The position numbers were made by a program, and so were the translations under genes. Positions 1 to 7,700 of a stretch of DNA of 10,503 nt are shown here, one piece after another. Origin of the DNA: Euryarchaeota archaeon UBA4. Lineage in GTDB: Archaea > Thermoplasmatota > Poseidoniia > Poseidoniales > Thalassarchaeaceae. The notes under the pieces were generated by a model. It was not told where the DNA came from, did no database searches, and worked only from the letters and a program-made list of their open reading frames with translations. Within the stretch, counting starts at the first letter, position 1. Every line of letters begins with the position of its first letter. The stretch spans positions 1-10,503 of the forward strand of contig DAFQ01000019.1 in assembly GCA_002497985.1 (NCBI GenBank), read 5' to 3'.

Positions 1-122
1 CCATCTAAGCCGATATCGGATTTCAAGGCGCTCTCGAAATCATCGACGAATCCCCTAGTGAAACCTATCATGTCGGCAGAGTCTAGTTTACCTATCAGGG
101 ACTGTATCTCATCTGGAGTCAA
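1..122 (-). CDS. 5' end of an unidentified gene, possibly SIS-family phosphoglucose/phosphomannose isomerase (partial)
   Basis: Only the first 40 codons are visible; the gene continues past the left edge. It starts with TTG at 122-120, which overlaps the NMD3 stop TGA (121-119) in a TTGA junction. A G-rich stretch (135-130) lies 7 bases upstream and can act as a Shine-Dalgarno. The peptide begins MTPDEIQSLIGKLDSADM and continues with a Phe/Asp-rich helix (GFTRGFVDDFESALKS). The frame stays open to the edge and its codon use resembles its neighbours. The pattern of an Asp-x-x-x-Met turn followed by an amphipathic helix ending in Ala-Leu resembles the N-terminus of archaeal bifunctional phosphoglucose/phosphomannose isomerases, which would place a SIS domain just beyond the window. 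That resemblance comes from memory of the family and is weak. The open frame and coupling to nmd3 are well supported; the product is a guess. Confidence 0.55.
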   Translation of the reverse strand, partial: MTPDEIQSLIGKLDSADMIGFTRGFVDDFESALKSDIGLD

Positions 123-1177
123 TTCGATTCCCCCCTTCCGGCTACAGGAATTGCGAGCCACTCGTCTTCTATGAATCCGATGCGTAACTCATCTGAGTTT
201 CCGTCATCATCGTATGGGAGAGCGACTGCGACGACTTTGAAGTCGATTGGATCCATTACTTCTGCTGCTGAGCTGTCCCTGTTGAGTATGCTGACCACGT
301 GCTGTTCTGGATATGAGCATACCACTGAGCTAGCCTCCATATCCCTCCAGGAGAATCCTGATCTTTCGAATCTATTCATTTTTCTTAATATTGGACCTTC
401 CTTCTGCCAGCTCTCCACCAACCACAGGAAACCTCTGAAATTGAGGATGTCCCCAATCCCATAAGCTGGCTTTCTGTAGCTGAGGGTCAGCCTTGACACT
501 TCGATTCCGTCATTTGCACCGATTACTGTTGAGGTCTCCTTCACGGTTCCCCCGAACTTCCTGACTAGGTCCCTGGCCCATCTCCTTGCCATCGCCTTCG
601 AGCCGAGTTTCAGATCCCATCCCCCGGTAACTTTGCCCTCCTCGGAGATGAAGAACATCGGATCGGGCTCCATCGCAGATAGCATTTCATCCAATGTCGA
701 CCTCAGGGACTCTAATTCCTCTTCCCCGAGCCTCCTACCTGCGGACCTCAGCTGCATTACTGCCTCGAAGTAAGAGCCGGCCTTTCTAGTGCAGGTGGGG
801 CATACTGCGTTGCTGGTCTGGAGGAGCACGGAATGTGAGTCGGAGAACTCGTGATTTTCTACGACCCCTCCAACATCCACGTGAAGTCTCGAAGTCCTCT
901 CGTCTATTGGCTCGACTGCGAAGTTTACCGAAACTTGCTTTGACCGGTCCTCCACCATCAGGTTCTCCCTTATTCTCAGATCTGCCAGACTATCCCCCTC
1001 AATCTCTGTCCATCTGCCCCTTACTTCGAAGAAGCCGCACTTGGAGCATCTGTCTTGCTGTATTCTTTCTGGCATTGTGGAAAGTTTCACTCTCGCCCTG
1101 AGGCAGGTCTCGCACAGCCTATCCGAAGTTAGCGGCGGGAGAGCGCCGCAAACAATGCAAAATGCTCCGCTTGACAT
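119..1177 (-). CDS. nmd3: NMD3 family protein, large ribosomal subunit factor
   Basis: A 352-residue archaeal NMD3 homologue. In eukaryotes NMD3 binds the 60S subunit and acts as its export adaptor; archaea have no nucleus, so a role in 50S maturation or subunit joining is inferred. The N-terminus holds the diagnostic CX2C pairs at C7/C10, C22/C25, C44/C47 and C126/C129, which would bind two zinc ions. The last pair sits in AVCPTCTRKAGSYFEAVMQL, the NMD3 signature where the Cys pair is followed by an aromatic helix. The middle region GWDLKLGSKAMARRWARDL and the later KPAYGIGDIL segment match the conserved archaeal core. I chose ATG 1177 because the first Cys pair falls at residue 7 and a GAGG motif lies 6 bases upstream (1187-1184). 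An in-frame ATG at 1240 would add 21 residues with no family support. It follows the ccmD-like gene by 81 bases and overlaps the next gene by 4 bases, so it is probably in the same operon. Confidence 0.9.
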   Translation of the reverse strand: MSSGAFCIVCGALPPLTSDRLCETCLRARVKLSTMPERIQQDRCSKCGFFEVRGRWTEIEGDSLADLRIRENLMVEDRSKQVSVNFAVEPIDERTSRLHVDVGGVVENHEFSDSHSVLLQTSNAVCPTCTRKAGSYFEAVMQLRSAGRRLGEEELESLRSTLDEMLSAMEPDPMFFISEEGKVTGGWDLKLGSKAMARRWARDLVRKFGGTVKETSTVIGANDGIEVSRLTLSYRKPAYGIGDILNFRGFLWLVESWQKEGPILRKMNRFERSGFSWRDMEASSVVCSYPEQHVVSILNRDSSAAEVMDPIDFKVVAVALPYDDDGNSDELRIGFIEDEWLAIPVAGRGESN

Positions 1178-1258
1178 GCCAATCCTCGATAAGCCGCCCC
1201 GACTTCCCGTTAGAAGGGTTACCAATGGCCGACAGGCCACTATAATCGTGAAATTTGG

Positions 1259-1390
1259 CTATTTTTCCTGAGGCGTTTCGGAAATTCTTGATTCCAATTC
1301 CAATAATCTTCTCCTGATGTTATTTACGTAGTACCCAATCAGAAATGAAAGGACGGCGTAGGCAGAATAAAGCTCAACTTCTCCGGTCAA
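1259..1390 (-). CDS. ccmD: CcmD-like small membrane protein of the heme exporter
   Basis: A 43-residue protein. It starts with TTG at 1390-1388, overlaps the ccmC stop TGA (1389-1387), and ends at TAG 1261-1259. A perfect Shine-Dalgarno GGAGGTG (1402-1396) lies 5 bases upstream, inside the end of ccmC. The sequence begins MTGEVELYSAYAVLSFLIG, has one hydrophobic helix (about residues 7-24), then an Arg-rich stretch (RRR at 26-28) and a short charged helix (LLELESRI). This is the CcmD layout: an aromatic-x-Ala-Tyr-Ala entry, one transmembrane helix, then a basic and coiled cytosolic end. In bacteria CcmD holds CcmC, CcmE and heme together and helps release holo-CcmE from the CcmABC complex. 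Position directly after ccmC matches the usual ccmABCD order. Family sequences are too short and divergent for certainty, but start signal, position and topology agree. Confidence 0.8.
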   Translation of the reverse strand: MTGEVELYSAYAVLSFLIGYYVNNIRRRLLELESRISETPQEK

Positions 1391-2100
1391 TTAGCCACCT
1401 CCTCGTCCAACTCTAACATTTGTTTCTCAAGTCTCTGCTCCAATTTCTGAACCAAGTCGGTCAGAATAGCTAAACCGATGAATAGGAGTAAGAAAGAAAC
1501 GAATCCGAATATTAGGACTGAAAGAATCTGAGGATCTAGGCCTGACTCTTCACTGTTTACCACAACGACTCCTGGATGTCTCTCCTGGTACCATGTGGTT
1601 GCAATCGCTGTGATTGGCACTAATGCGAATCCGAACAGCCCTATGGCAGCAAGGGTGTCCCTGGTATCTTGGCCATCTGGCTGAGACCTCTTAGAGAGGA
1701 CCAGGAAAAAGGCAACTGCGGTTAGTAGTGCGAACGTGTTCAAGCGCAAGTCCCCCCAGTCCCAAGGGACGCCCCACTCCGCGGAGCCCCAGATGGGTCC
1801 TGAAGTCACCACGCCAAGGCCGAAAAGTAGCCCTAGGTCTGATCCCGTTGAAATCCACCTCCAACCCCACTCGCTCCTACTTCTGTACCACGAAATCGCA
1901 CCTACAAATAACATTGAGAAGGCTAAGAATGAGGACCAAGCGAAGGGAACGTGCCAGTATAGAATCCGATATGCCTCGGGAGCGTTCCATGATTCTGGGT
2001 CGACCAATGGTGCCCAATAAAGGCCCAATAGCAATGTCGTTATGGCACCCAATATGCCCAGAATGGTCAGAGCGAAACCGATGTCCCTCTGGGAAGGCAT
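1387..2100 (-). CDS. ccmC: CcmC-type heme exporter membrane protein (WWD domain)
   Basis: A 237-residue integral membrane protein with six likely transmembrane helices, close to the 245 residues of E. coli CcmC. The WWD signature, which binds heme on the outer face, is at about 104-119 (WGSAEWGVPWDWGDLR: W104, W109, W113, W115, D117, R119). The two flanking axial histidines are H50 (YWHVPFAW) and H175 (ERHPGV). CcmC receives heme from the CcmAB side and loads it on CcmE in cytochrome c maturation System I. I chose ATG 2100: it gives the family's N-terminal helix at once and avoids the 66-base overlap with the upstream gene that an in-frame ATG at 2205 would need. It lies 38 bases after the ccmAB stop and overlaps ccmD by 4 bases. 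The C-terminus is a charged helix (KLEQRLEKQMLELDEE) that could pair with the similar end of CcmD. The lack of CcmF-specific extra helices argues against CcmF. Confidence 0.88.
   Translation of the reverse strand: MPSQRDIGFALTILGILGAITTLLLGLYWAPLVDPESWNAPEAYRILYWHVPFAWSSFLAFSMLFVGAISWYRSRSEWGWRWISTGSDLGLLFGLGVVTSGPIWGSAEWGVPWDWGDLRLNTFALLTAVAFFLVLSKRSQPDGQDTRDTLAAIGLFGFALVPITAIATTWYQERHPGVVVVNSEESGLDPQILSVLIFGFVSFLLLFIGLAILTDLVQKLEQRLEKQMLELDEEVAN
1396..1402 (-). promoter_or_regulatory. Shine-Dalgarno deciding the TTG start of the ccmD-like gene
   Basis: On the minus strand the bases read GGAGGTG, with 5 bases (GCTAA) before the TTG at 1390. This is an exact complement of the archaeal 16S rRNA 3' end. 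It lies in the last codons of ccmC, so ribosomes ending ccmC can re-initiate at the overlapping TTG. It is the main reason to accept a non-ATG start for so short a frame. Confidence 0.8.
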
Positions 2101-2138
2101 GGAGCGTCCAAACCAACCAAGACCAAGAATGCTCTTCC

Positions 2139-3557
2139 CTAATATTCTGGCAAGAATACCGCTACTGCCCAAACCATAGCTGCCGTGAGGCTTGCAATGA
2201 TGCAAGAGGAAAGCGGGCTTCCGATTTCCAAATCAAAGGACATTCCTGATGTCATGATGGCGGATAGTGCATCCATGAGCTCAAGAAATGGCCAGACGAG
2301 TACGGCAAGTAGCAAGGAGGCGGCCACAGCACTTGACCTCCTCAGGTCCGCGACCAAAAGATGGAGTGCGGATGCTGCACAGGACACATCGATGATGACT
2401 ATTGCCGGTAGCCATAGCCACCTCAATACCTCATCAGAAGTTTCCTCGGGAATAGAGCCGCTCAATACAAACCAAGAAACGTAGGTTAGTGGAATAGGCA
2501 ATATTATTGATGCCGATATCACTGAATTTGCAGGCCTCGCCATCGGCCCTAGCATGGCAGTCCACCAACGTCCGCACCCCTCCTCTGAGAGCCTGCGAAC
2601 TAGGGCTGGTGAGACAACGGCGGTAATGAAGGCTGGAGCGAGGACGAGGGCGGCGACCAAATCGTACCCGATATGTGTGCTCACCGAGGCTGTCTGAGGG
2701 ATGTCGATTCCCCCAAGAATGGTGAATGAAAGGAGAAGTGCCAATATGGCGGGAGTGAGCCTCCCAATCGTGTCAATGGGGTTTCTTCTCTCTACCTTTA
2801 GAGCCCACTTGGCCAACGATAGTATTGGACTCGGGTCATGCATTGAACAAGCATCTGGAAGTTTCGCGGAACCCGTGGGGCCTTTTCCTCTGGACTCAGA
2901 AATGGATCCTGAATCGATAGAAATCACCCTTGTTGACTCAGTGATTAGTTCTTGATCATGTGTGGCAATAATGACGGCATGTCCCCGGGATGAAAGTTCG
3001 CCGATCCAACTAGAGAGGGTCTTTCTTGCGGCTGAATCAAGGCCTTCAGAGGGCTCATCCAGAAGAGCTACTGAGGGATTACTGCTAAGGACAACAGGGG
3101 CCAATCCAGATAGTACTGAGAGTCTTCTCTTTAGCCCGCCAGACAATTGGGAGACCCTATCCCCCCTCCTATGCTCAAGACCCCAATCAGACAGGATAGA
3201 TGTTACGTCTTGTTCTGGTGGATTAAGTCCGAAAATTCCGATTGAAGTCATTATCCTCTCCTCGACTGTTTCTTCGCCACAGATGCCATTCGACTGGAGA
3301 GTTAGCCCCATCAATGGGGGCCTCCCTCTTCTGCCCTCTGAATCCCTCACAGTCAACCATTGTCCGTTTGGAGACATCCACTCAACCTTACCACTCGTGA
3401 GAGGGAGGATCCCTGCACACGACTCAATTAGCGAGGTCTTTCCCGACCCATTCTTCCCTTCTAACGCTAGTACTTCTCCGGCTGCGACCTGTAATTCCAA
3501 TCCCGAGAGGACTACTCTAGAACCCCTGTGCACCTCTAGATTGGAAATCCGTAGCAT
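2139..3557 (-). CDS. ccmAB: Fused CcmA-CcmB-like heme ABC transporter (ATPase plus permease)
   Basis: A 472-residue protein with two parts. Residues 1-220 form an ABC ATPase: Walker A GKNGSGKT (34-41), Q-loop at Q88, signature LSGGL (138-142), Walker B VALLDEP (163-169) followed by a D-loop (EGLD), and switch His H200 (IATHD). After a polar linker (about 220-245), residues 246-472 form a permease of about six hydrophobic segments that begins with an amphipathic stretch (KWALKVERRNPID), like the start of CcmB. CcmA and CcmB are normally separate genes; here they are one frame with no internal stop. Assignment to Ccm rests mainly on the adjacent ccmC and ccmD, as the permease is divergent. The complex uses ATP at the inner face to drive heme transfer to CcmE. 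ATG 3557 is chosen because GGAGG lies 6 bases upstream and MLRISNLEV is a typical ABC start; an in-frame ATG at 3584 would add 9 residues. First gene of the minus-strand operon. Confidence 0.78.
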   Translation of the reverse strand: MLRISNLEVHRGSRVVLSGLELQVAAGEVLALEGKNGSGKTSLIESCAGILPLTSGKVEWMSPNGQWLTVRDSEGRRGRPPLMGLTLQSNGICGEETVEERIMTSIGIFGLNPPEQDVTSILSDWGLEHRRGDRVSQLSGGLKRRLSVLSGLAPVVLSSNPSVALLDEPSEGLDSAARKTLSSWIGELSSRGHAVIIATHDQELITESTRVISIDSGSISESRGKGPTGSAKLPDACSMHDPSPILSLAKWALKVERRNPIDTIGRLTPAILALLLSFTILGGIDIPQTASVSTHIGYDLVAALVLAPAFITAVVSPALVRRLSEEGCGRWWTAMLGPMARPANSVISASIILPIPLTYVSWFVLSGSIPEETSDEVLRWLWLPAIVIIDVSCAASALHLLVADLRRSSAVAASLLLAVLVWPFLELMDALSAIMTSGMSFDLEIGSPLSSCIIASLTAAMVWAVAVFLPEY

Positions 3558-3653
3558 TGCCCCCCTCCGATGTACGCGAGTCATAACGACCGTTTGAGTC
3601 GTTCCATAGATAGAAGCCCCTATTGGTGACGTTTGACTGGCCAGTGCAGTAAC
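3558..3653. promoter_or_regulatory. Divergent intergenic region between ccmAB and the rhomboid gene
   Basis: The only head-to-head junction in the window, so promoters for both arms should lie here. The AT-richest piece is around 3603-3613 (CCATAGATAG on plus, CTATCTATGG on minus), which could hold weak TATA elements. Neither strand shows a clean archaeal BRE plus TTTAWATA box. Placement of the promoters is inferred from gene orientation; the exact sites are not resolved. A GGTGA (3625-3629) just before the TTG at 3633 might be a Shine-Dalgarno for a longer rhomboid form. Confidence 0.35.
3564..3568 (-). promoter_or_regulatory. Shine-Dalgarno for ccmAB supporting the inner ATG
   Basis: On the minus strand GGAGG is followed by 6 bases and then ATG 3557. 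The outer in-frame ATG at 3584 has no comparable motif. This favours the 472-residue product and leaves about 96 bases between the divergent start codons. Confidence 0.55.
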
Positions 3654-4667
3654 ATGTCGGGCTCATTGACAAGTCTCGGAACACAAGATGCTATGATGGC
3701 AGTGCTTTTTGCCATTGTTGCCATATCCCCCTATCTCGCGGCGAGGAGGAATAACACCAGTGTCGCACTTGCAACGGTCCTTTCACTGATGCTTGTATCG
3801 TTCCTCCAGTTCTCTAATTCGATAGTTTCTGGAATTCCGATGCAATTTGACTGGCCTATCGGGGTTTTCGGGATAAAGCCCGCAATAATGGATGAACCTG
3901 GTGAATCCTATAGATTTCTTAGTTCGGCTTGGATACATGCGGACTGGATACACGTTCTGAGCAATATATTGGTTGTTTCGCTAGTCGGAATCCCATTAGA
4001 GCAACGACTAGGCAAGGGTCGTTGGATCGCTGTTTACGCATTGGGCTTCATGGGCGGAAACATTGCATGGACGATGTCGCATCCAGACTCACTAATCCCC
4101 GCCATAGGTGCGAGTGGGGCTGCGTTCGGTTTACTGGGGGCTTACATGTCTTGCTGGCCAAACGACGAAGTTGAGTTTCCCCTACTTTTCCTAATCAGGG
4201 CATGGCCGATATGGATCATTGTCTTTGTCAGATTGGGGCTGGAAGTCTGGCAGATGTATTCCATTCAAAGTGGGACTGCTGGAGAGAGTACCGTTGCACA
4301 CATGGCCCATGTTGGTGGCTTCTTCTTGGCATATGCATTAGCCCGGCCGATAGCAAGAGGCGGTCCCTATTCTCCTTCTGGTGACATTGATGATGAGTCA
4401 GCCTCATCTAAGCGTTCTTTCGAAATGGAAATTCTTGAGTCTGACCCGTGGGGGGAAGCGGGGAAGCCTCTGGAAGGGCAAGCTGCCCGGGTACTAACCC
4501 GCCTCAGAGAGGAAGGGGACGAGCCTGAAACCAGGAGGGCTTGGCTAGAGGAGCTGTCTGAACACACAATTTGTCCGATTTGTGAGGGAGAGATTGTGGC
4601 CGTTGTTTCGGGTTTAGATTGTCACATAGAATGCAATATCTCGAACAAGCACGTGAACTGGCCATAG
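3654..4667 (+). CDS. Rhomboid family intramembrane serine protease with Cys-rich cytosolic tail
   Basis: A 337-residue membrane protein. Active-site motifs of rhomboids are intact: H95/H100/N104 in WIHADWIHVLSN (helix 2), nucleophile S154 in GASGAAFGLLGAY (helix 4), and general base H219 in HMAHVGGFFLAY (helix 6). Six to seven hydrophobic segments cover about residues 13-230. Rhomboids cut transmembrane helices of single-pass substrates near the outer face. Residues 231-337 form a soluble tail, expected in the cytosol, rich in charge and ending in CPIC (C307, C310) and DCHIEC (C323, C327): a small zinc-binding candidate (CX2C-X12-CX3C), absent from basic rhomboids. ATG 3654 is used; an in-frame TTG at 3633 behind GGTGA would add 7 residues and cannot be excluded. 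It is the first gene of the plus-strand arm and lies 67 bases before the subtilase gene. The family call is firm; the substrate is unknown. Confidence 0.9.
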   Translation: MSGSLTSLGTQDAMMAVLFAIVAISPYLAARRNNTSVALATVLSLMLVSFLQFSNSIVSGIPMQFDWPIGVFGIKPAIMDEPGESYRFLSSAWIHADWIHVLSNILVVSLVGIPLEQRLGKGRWIAVYALGFMGGNIAWTMSHPDSLIPAIGASGAAFGLLGAYMSCWPNDEVEFPLLFLIRAWPIWIIVFVRLGLEVWQMYSIQSGTAGESTVAHMAHVGGFFLAYALARPIARGGPYSPSGDIDDESASSKRSFEMEILESDPWGEAGKPLEGQAARVLTRLREEGDEPETRRAWLEELSEHTICPICEGEIVAVVSGLDCHIECNISNKHVNWP

Positions 4668-4717
4668 AGCCGTTTTTCCGAACTAGGGCAGGTTGAGATT
4701 ATACAGGGCCGTAAATT

Positions 4718-4734
4718 GGCTCTCTAGGAGAGCC
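4718..4734 (+). promoter_or_regulatory. Perfect inverted repeat covering the ribosome binding site of the subtilase gene
   Basis: GGCTCTC (4718-4724) and GAGAGCC (4728-4734) are exact inverted copies separated by TAG, and the second arm ends directly at the ATG (4735). The likely Shine-Dalgarno GGAG (4727-4730) lies across the loop and second arm. In RNA this is a 7-bp hairpin that could hide the ribosome site; in DNA it could be an operator. No function is shown by the sequence. A TTATAC stretch at 4699-4704 might be the TATA element of a promoter with a short leader, which is speculative. Confidence 0.45.
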
Positions 4735-7700
4735 ATGCGAGAAGACTGGTCAGGGAGGCAGTCAATACTGGCAGCCCTGATGCTCATTCTTCTCGACTTC
4801 TCGGGAGGGGCGACTGCTGGAGAGGTCCACGATGAAATGGCTCCTGAAGATGGTATTTCCGAAATTGTTGATGATCAAATCCCCCCTCTATTCTGCGGTG
4901 ATGAAGTTTGTGAGTTGAAGGACCGGACTCCTTACCTGCCGCCCCATGATGTTGAGTGGCCCGTTCAAGAACCTGGCTGGTGGTTTGCATATTGGTATGA
5001 TCAAGACAACAATGGAATGGACGATAGGCTGCAATGGATTATTTCAGGAGAACGTGAATCAGTCTCGACCAGTGCAATTTTGGGAGAAGATGGCAGGATG
5101 ACTGTCGCTATTTTCGTGGACTATGCATGGCATCCAGGTTCGGACGACATTGACAGATTGAAAGAAGTCCTAGTTGAGCATGGGTGGGAAGAATATGGCT
5201 CTTACTTCAGGACTGTTGAGATTATTGATACCGTTATTATAGAGCACGTTCCAGTGAGTTCCCTAATCGACATCCTGATGCTCGAGGGGGTTGTTCTGGT
5301 TGAACAGCAGAACGTCCTTGTTCCTTACCTCAATACTGCTCCGAGAGGGTCCAAGGTGAGGGACTCAGATGTCTATAGTGAGACTATGAGGGACTATGGA
5401 TATGATGGCTCGGGGGTTGTTATTGCTATTGCTGATACTGGCGTGGACAACGAGCATTTCTCACTGGACGACTTCTCCGACAACAATGACGACAATGAAG
5501 CTGAGCCAGATGAGCTGCCGGATCCAAAATGGGTTGCCGGATGTGATGCCACCTCCTGGAATCAACAAGACTGCGATGATGGCGGAGATGATCCCGATGA
5601 TGGAGATGGGCACGGAACACACGTTGCGGGTATCGCCCTAGGGACAGGAGATTCCGAGAGGGAAAACCAAGGTTACGCGCCGGGTGCCTATCTAGTTGAC
5701 ATCAAGGTCATGACTGATGCGGGGGCATCAAATTCCGGGTATACTGTCGCAGGGATAAACTGGGCAGTACAGAATGTCAATACGGACTGGGGGAATAATG
5801 ACTCTAGCAGAGGGATAGACATCCTTTCCATGTCGTTTGGCAGCAGTTCAAACCCTACTGGTGATGATCCGGGGGACAATGGAACGGGTGCGGATGCCAA
5901 TGCGGTGAATGCAGCTTCTGATGCTGGTATTGTTTGTGTCGCTGCGATTGGCAATGATGGGTATAGGAGAGTAACATCGGTTGGTGCGGCGGACTCTGCC
6001 ATTACCGTCGGAGCCACAGATGACAAGGCCAGCATTGAGAGGGGCGATGACTCAATCGCCTCTTATTCAAATTCGGGCCCAAGGGAGGATGACGGAGATG
6101 ACGATGAGTGGGACGAGTTGAAGCCTGATGTGGTCGCCCCTGGGTCCAATATTATGTCTGCACAGCACGCTGCTTCTAGTTCGCAATTGCCAGGGTCGCC
6201 CAAGCCTCTGGCTAGTGACAATTATGTACAGATGTCAGGAACCAGCATGTCTACTCCAGCGGTGGCGGGCTTCATTGCTGGGATGCTACAAATGGACGAT
6301 GATCTGACCCCTCAGGAGATCAAGGATATTCTAAGAAACAACTCGGAAACTAGGGGAGAACCATCAGAGCCCAGTGTTAGTCAAAGATGGAACGATCAAT
6401 ATGGATTCGGAATAGTTGACGGAGAGATGGTCCTGCAGGCGATTCTTGGAGATGACACGGGAGGAGGGGGTGGCGACAACGGCACGGAGCCTCCCCCTGC
6501 AGGAGCTGGTGAGTGGATTGTAATCGAAACTCCGGAGGAAGACTCTTGGCTAGTCGAGGGAGAGACGTACAGCGTCAGAGGGCACATAGATGAAGATGCA
6601 GATACCAATGGAACAATCGAAGAAGTGAAGGTCCGAATTACCTACACCCACAGGCCGGATGACTCGCCAAAACAGACCGAGACCCTCCTAGACTGGCATG
6701 CCGCCCAGGGGACTGTAAATTGGTCCACTCCTTTCAGCGTCCCCGAGTTCAGCGAAGATGAAATTAATATTGAGGAAATAATTGTCGAGGTTCAGGCTCG
6801 CAATCAGTTTGAGCAATGGAGCAAGATAGAGAAGAGCGAACACTCTGTGGGTTTGGTCGCTATCAGCCTAGGGGGGCCAAGCGGGCAGACTCCGATTTCG
6901 GGCAACACGAACGTGTATGGGTCATGGGAGTCTGTTAATGGGGGTACTGTACAATGGAGGCTCGGGACTGATTCATGGGAAAACATAGACCAATTTGGCG
7001 GAAGCGGGAGTGGCTCAGGAGACTGGTCTGTAAACTGGGACACGGAGGATGTGAATGATGGGTTCTACAGAATCTCTGTGAGAATAATTAGTGGTGATGG
7101 AGTGCATTCTGAGGAGGTGAGGAGGACTGTTGAAGTTGACAACGACCCCCCTGCACCAGATTTAATGTTCAGGAGTGGGATATCAGTAGACGAGTACGGT
7201 ATTACCATCTCTGAGGCTTATGTGAACACATTCCTTGAAGTCAGGTGCGAGGTTCGTAACGACGGGGATCTGGATGCGTCCGAGGTTAGCGTTTTCCTGA
7301 AGGAGAATGGAGCTAGGAAAGATGAGATTGTCATTCCAAGTATCGGAAGTGGCGACATCGTGGAGATTGTACTCTACTGGAATCCTTCAACGGTTGGGGA
7401 GAAGCTGCTGACTGTGTCCCTTGATCCTTCAAACAATATCGAGGAGATAAACGAGGACGATAATGAGCAGTCCTTGACATTTCCAGTCCTCCAGCGCCCC
7501 CAGGGAATAGACCTGGCATTGAGGGAGGGCGCGGTAAGGACCGAGCCAGCGATACCTCGTCCCTCGGAACAATTCCTAGTTACTGCCAGAGTAGACAACC
7601 TAGGATCCAGTGATGCCACAAATGTCGAGGCGACGCTGGAGATTAGGAATTCATTGGGATGGGAATCAATCTCGTCGACCGTGATTTCACTGGTTGTTGG

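Noticed and set aside
1226..1239. Short hairpin TGGCC-GACA-GGCCA between ccmD and nmd3
   Set aside because: Only five base pairs and no T-run after it, so it is within chance expectation and not supported as a terminator.
2962..3597. Open frame of 211 codons on the plus strand opposite the ABC ATPase
   Set aside because: The minus strand encodes Walker A, signature, Walker B and switch His in order; the plus frame has no domain and is Ser/Pro-rich.
4668..4682. T-run after the rhomboid stop as a transcription terminator
   Set aside because: Five T residues alone are too weak to call; read-through into the subtilase gene remains possible.
4693..4734. TTG at 4693 as the start of the subtilase
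   Set aside because: It would put 14 residues with several Arg before the signal peptide and has no clear ribosome site, whereas ATG 4735 has GGAG and gives a normal signal peptide.
6450..6500. GGAGGGGG-rich stretch as a possible repeat or quadruplex element
   Set aside because: It encodes the Gly-rich linker after the catalytic domain in frame, which is enough to explain it.
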